From an uncultured Acetatifactor sp. (GTDB lineage: Bacteria; Bacillota; Clostridia; Lachnospirales; Lachnospiraceae): DNA of 64,000 nt. The position numbers and the translations under genes were made by a program. Below are positions 63,242 through 64,000 of the stretch, piece after piece (position 1 is the stretch's first letter; every line of letters begins with the position of its first letter). The notes below the pieces were generated by a model, which saw only the letters and a list, made by a program, of their open reading frames with translations, was not told where the DNA came from and did no database searches. The stretch spans positions 62,001 through 126,000 of the forward strand of contig CANQNT010000005.1 in NCBI GenBank assembly GCA_947625255.1. Reading direction: 5' to 3'.

Positions 63242-63496
63242 TTGGAGAAAATCGTATTTAAGCCGGACGGAGAAGAACCGGTGGAATTCTATGTGCTGGA
63301 GCAGACCACAATTGGCGGTGCCCAGTATATTTTGGTGACGGATAGTGAAGAGGGCGACGGAGAAGCTTTGATTTTAAAGGACTTGTCAAAGGAAGAGGAT
63401 GAGGAAGGAGTTTATGTCATCGTATCCGATGATAAGGAGTTGGACGCGGTAGCGGAAATTTTTTCCAATATGTTGGACGACGTGGATTTGGTTTAG
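63242..63496 (+). CDS. DUF1292 protein (YrzB-like)
   Basis: 84-residue acidic protein starting at TTG 63242. The VEFYVLEQTTIGGAQYILVTDSEE and DEEGVYVIVSDDKELDAVAEIFSNML segments fit DUF1292, which is linked to ruvX in most Firmicutes. The function is unknown. The start is supported by AAGGAAG about 9 bases upstream. Confidence 0.9.
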   Translation: MEKIVFKPDGEEPVEFYVLEQTTIGGAQYILVTDSEEGDGEALILKDLSKEEDEEGVYVIVSDDKELDAVAEIFSNMLDDVDLV

Positions 63497-63587
63497 ACGT
63501 CCGAAGCGGGTTTGGGACGGTTAGGCCCCGGTCCGGCTGATGAAGGCGCACGGCGGCGCGGGAATCTGATAACAGGAGGTAGACTGA

Positions 63588-64000
63588 TTGGGAAATAAAG
63601 AGAATATGAGACGTTCCAGGCTGAAAATTATTCCGTTGGGAGGCTTGGAACAGATTGGATTAAACATTACTGCCTTCGAGTATGAGGACAGTATTATTGT
63701 GGTAGACTGCGGGTTGTCTTTCCCGGCGGACGATATGCTGGGAATCGATCTGGTCATACCGGATGTCACATACTTGGAAGATAATATCGAAAAGGTAAAA
63801 GGCTTTGTCATCACCCATGGACATGAGGATCATATTGGCGCGCTGCCTTATGTGCTGCGCAGGATCAATGTCCCGATTTATGCCACCAGGCTGACCATGG
63901 GGATTATCGAAAATAAGTTAAAGGAACATGAGTTGTTGGAGTCGGTGAAATGCGAAGTGGTGAAGTTTGGCCAGTTTGTACGGCTGGGAGCTTTCAACGT
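63588..64000 (+). CDS. rnj: Ribonuclease J, 3' end beyond the window
   Basis: Endo- and 5'-3' exoribonuclease of the metallo-beta-lactamase fold with a beta-CASP domain. 137 residues are visible. It starts at TTG 63588, 8 bases after AGGAGG (63574-63579); the in-frame ATG at 63606 is 26 bases from that site. KIIPLGGLEQIGLNITAFEYEDSIIVVDCGLSFP and the zinc motif H77-G-H79-E-D81-H82 (ITHGHEDHIGALPYVL) are typical of RNase J1/J2. The gene continues past base 64000. Confidence 0.95.
   Translation, partial: MGNKENMRRSRLKIIPLGGLEQIGLNITAFEYEDSIIVVDCGLSFPADDMLGIDLVIPDVTYLEDNIEKVKGFVITHGHEDHIGALPYVLRRINVPIYATRLTMGIIENKLKEHELLESVKCEVVKFGQFVRLGAFN

Overview
The window reads as a chromosomal segment of a Gram-positive anaerobe of the class Clostridia, most likely family Lachnospiraceae. 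This is an inference from gene content and gene order: HrcA/CIRCE with grpE-dnaK-dnaJ; uvrC-hprK-glucokinase-murB-rapZ-whiA-Crh-like HPr; ireB-ruvX-DUF1292-RNase J; small cysteine-rich DUF6472; class B sortase; strong AGGAGG ribosome sites and several TTG/GTG starts. Base composition looks balanced by eye, but I did not compute it. No rRNA, tRNA, CRISPR array or insertion sequence was seen.

Layout. 1-9.1 kb: 3' part of proS, thioredoxin, a DEDDh exonuclease, a D,D-carboxypeptidase (minus), trmB, DUF6472, an inositol-phosphatase-family enzyme, and a BlaI/M56-peptidase pair with two operator palindromes. 9.1-13.7 kb: pyrG (minus), a decayed YhcH-family pseudogene, ftsH. 13.7-22.8 kb: uvrC, then an hprK-led cluster joining carbon-catabolite control (HprK, Crh-like HPr, glucokinase) with wall synthesis (MurB) and the RapZ/WhiA regulators, then a lipid-kinase-like gene and class II aldolase. 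22.8-28.5 kb: a two-helix membrane protein, cyclophilin, a GNAT enzyme with an extra N-terminal domain, nagA and an adjoining ROK-like gene. 28.5-35.5 kb: an ammonium transporter fused to a P-II domain behind a leader with two terminator-like hairpins, MazG-like pyrophosphohydrolase, asparaginase, aldo/keto reductase, and HflK/HflC-like SPFH proteins.

35.5-45 kb is the most accessory-looking part: an AT-rich polytopic membrane protein, a polysaccharide deacetylase, a YolD/Y-family polymerase pair with a LexA-type box, glycerol kinase, and a second large membrane protein of LIC_10190 type. 45-48.3 kb: aminotransferase, patatin and uppP. 48.5-53.8 kb: the complete HrcA-controlled heat-shock operon. 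53.8-64 kb: Spx/ArsC-like protein, sortase B with a long acidic linker, a GA-rich tandem-repeat spacer, prmA, dCMP deaminase, rsmE, a cysteine desulfurase-thiI pair, a second unconventional HPr-like gene (minus), mtaB, ireB, ruvX, DUF1292, and the 5' part of rnj.

Most of the window is core housekeeping. The best leads are the attenuator-like leader of the amt-glnB fusion, two HPr-like proteins that both lack the phosphorylatable histidine, a BlaI/M56 pair whose sensor half has no visible beta-lactam-binding motif, and a small unexplained intergenic locus near 24.0-24.3 kb. I found no convincing complete novel system.
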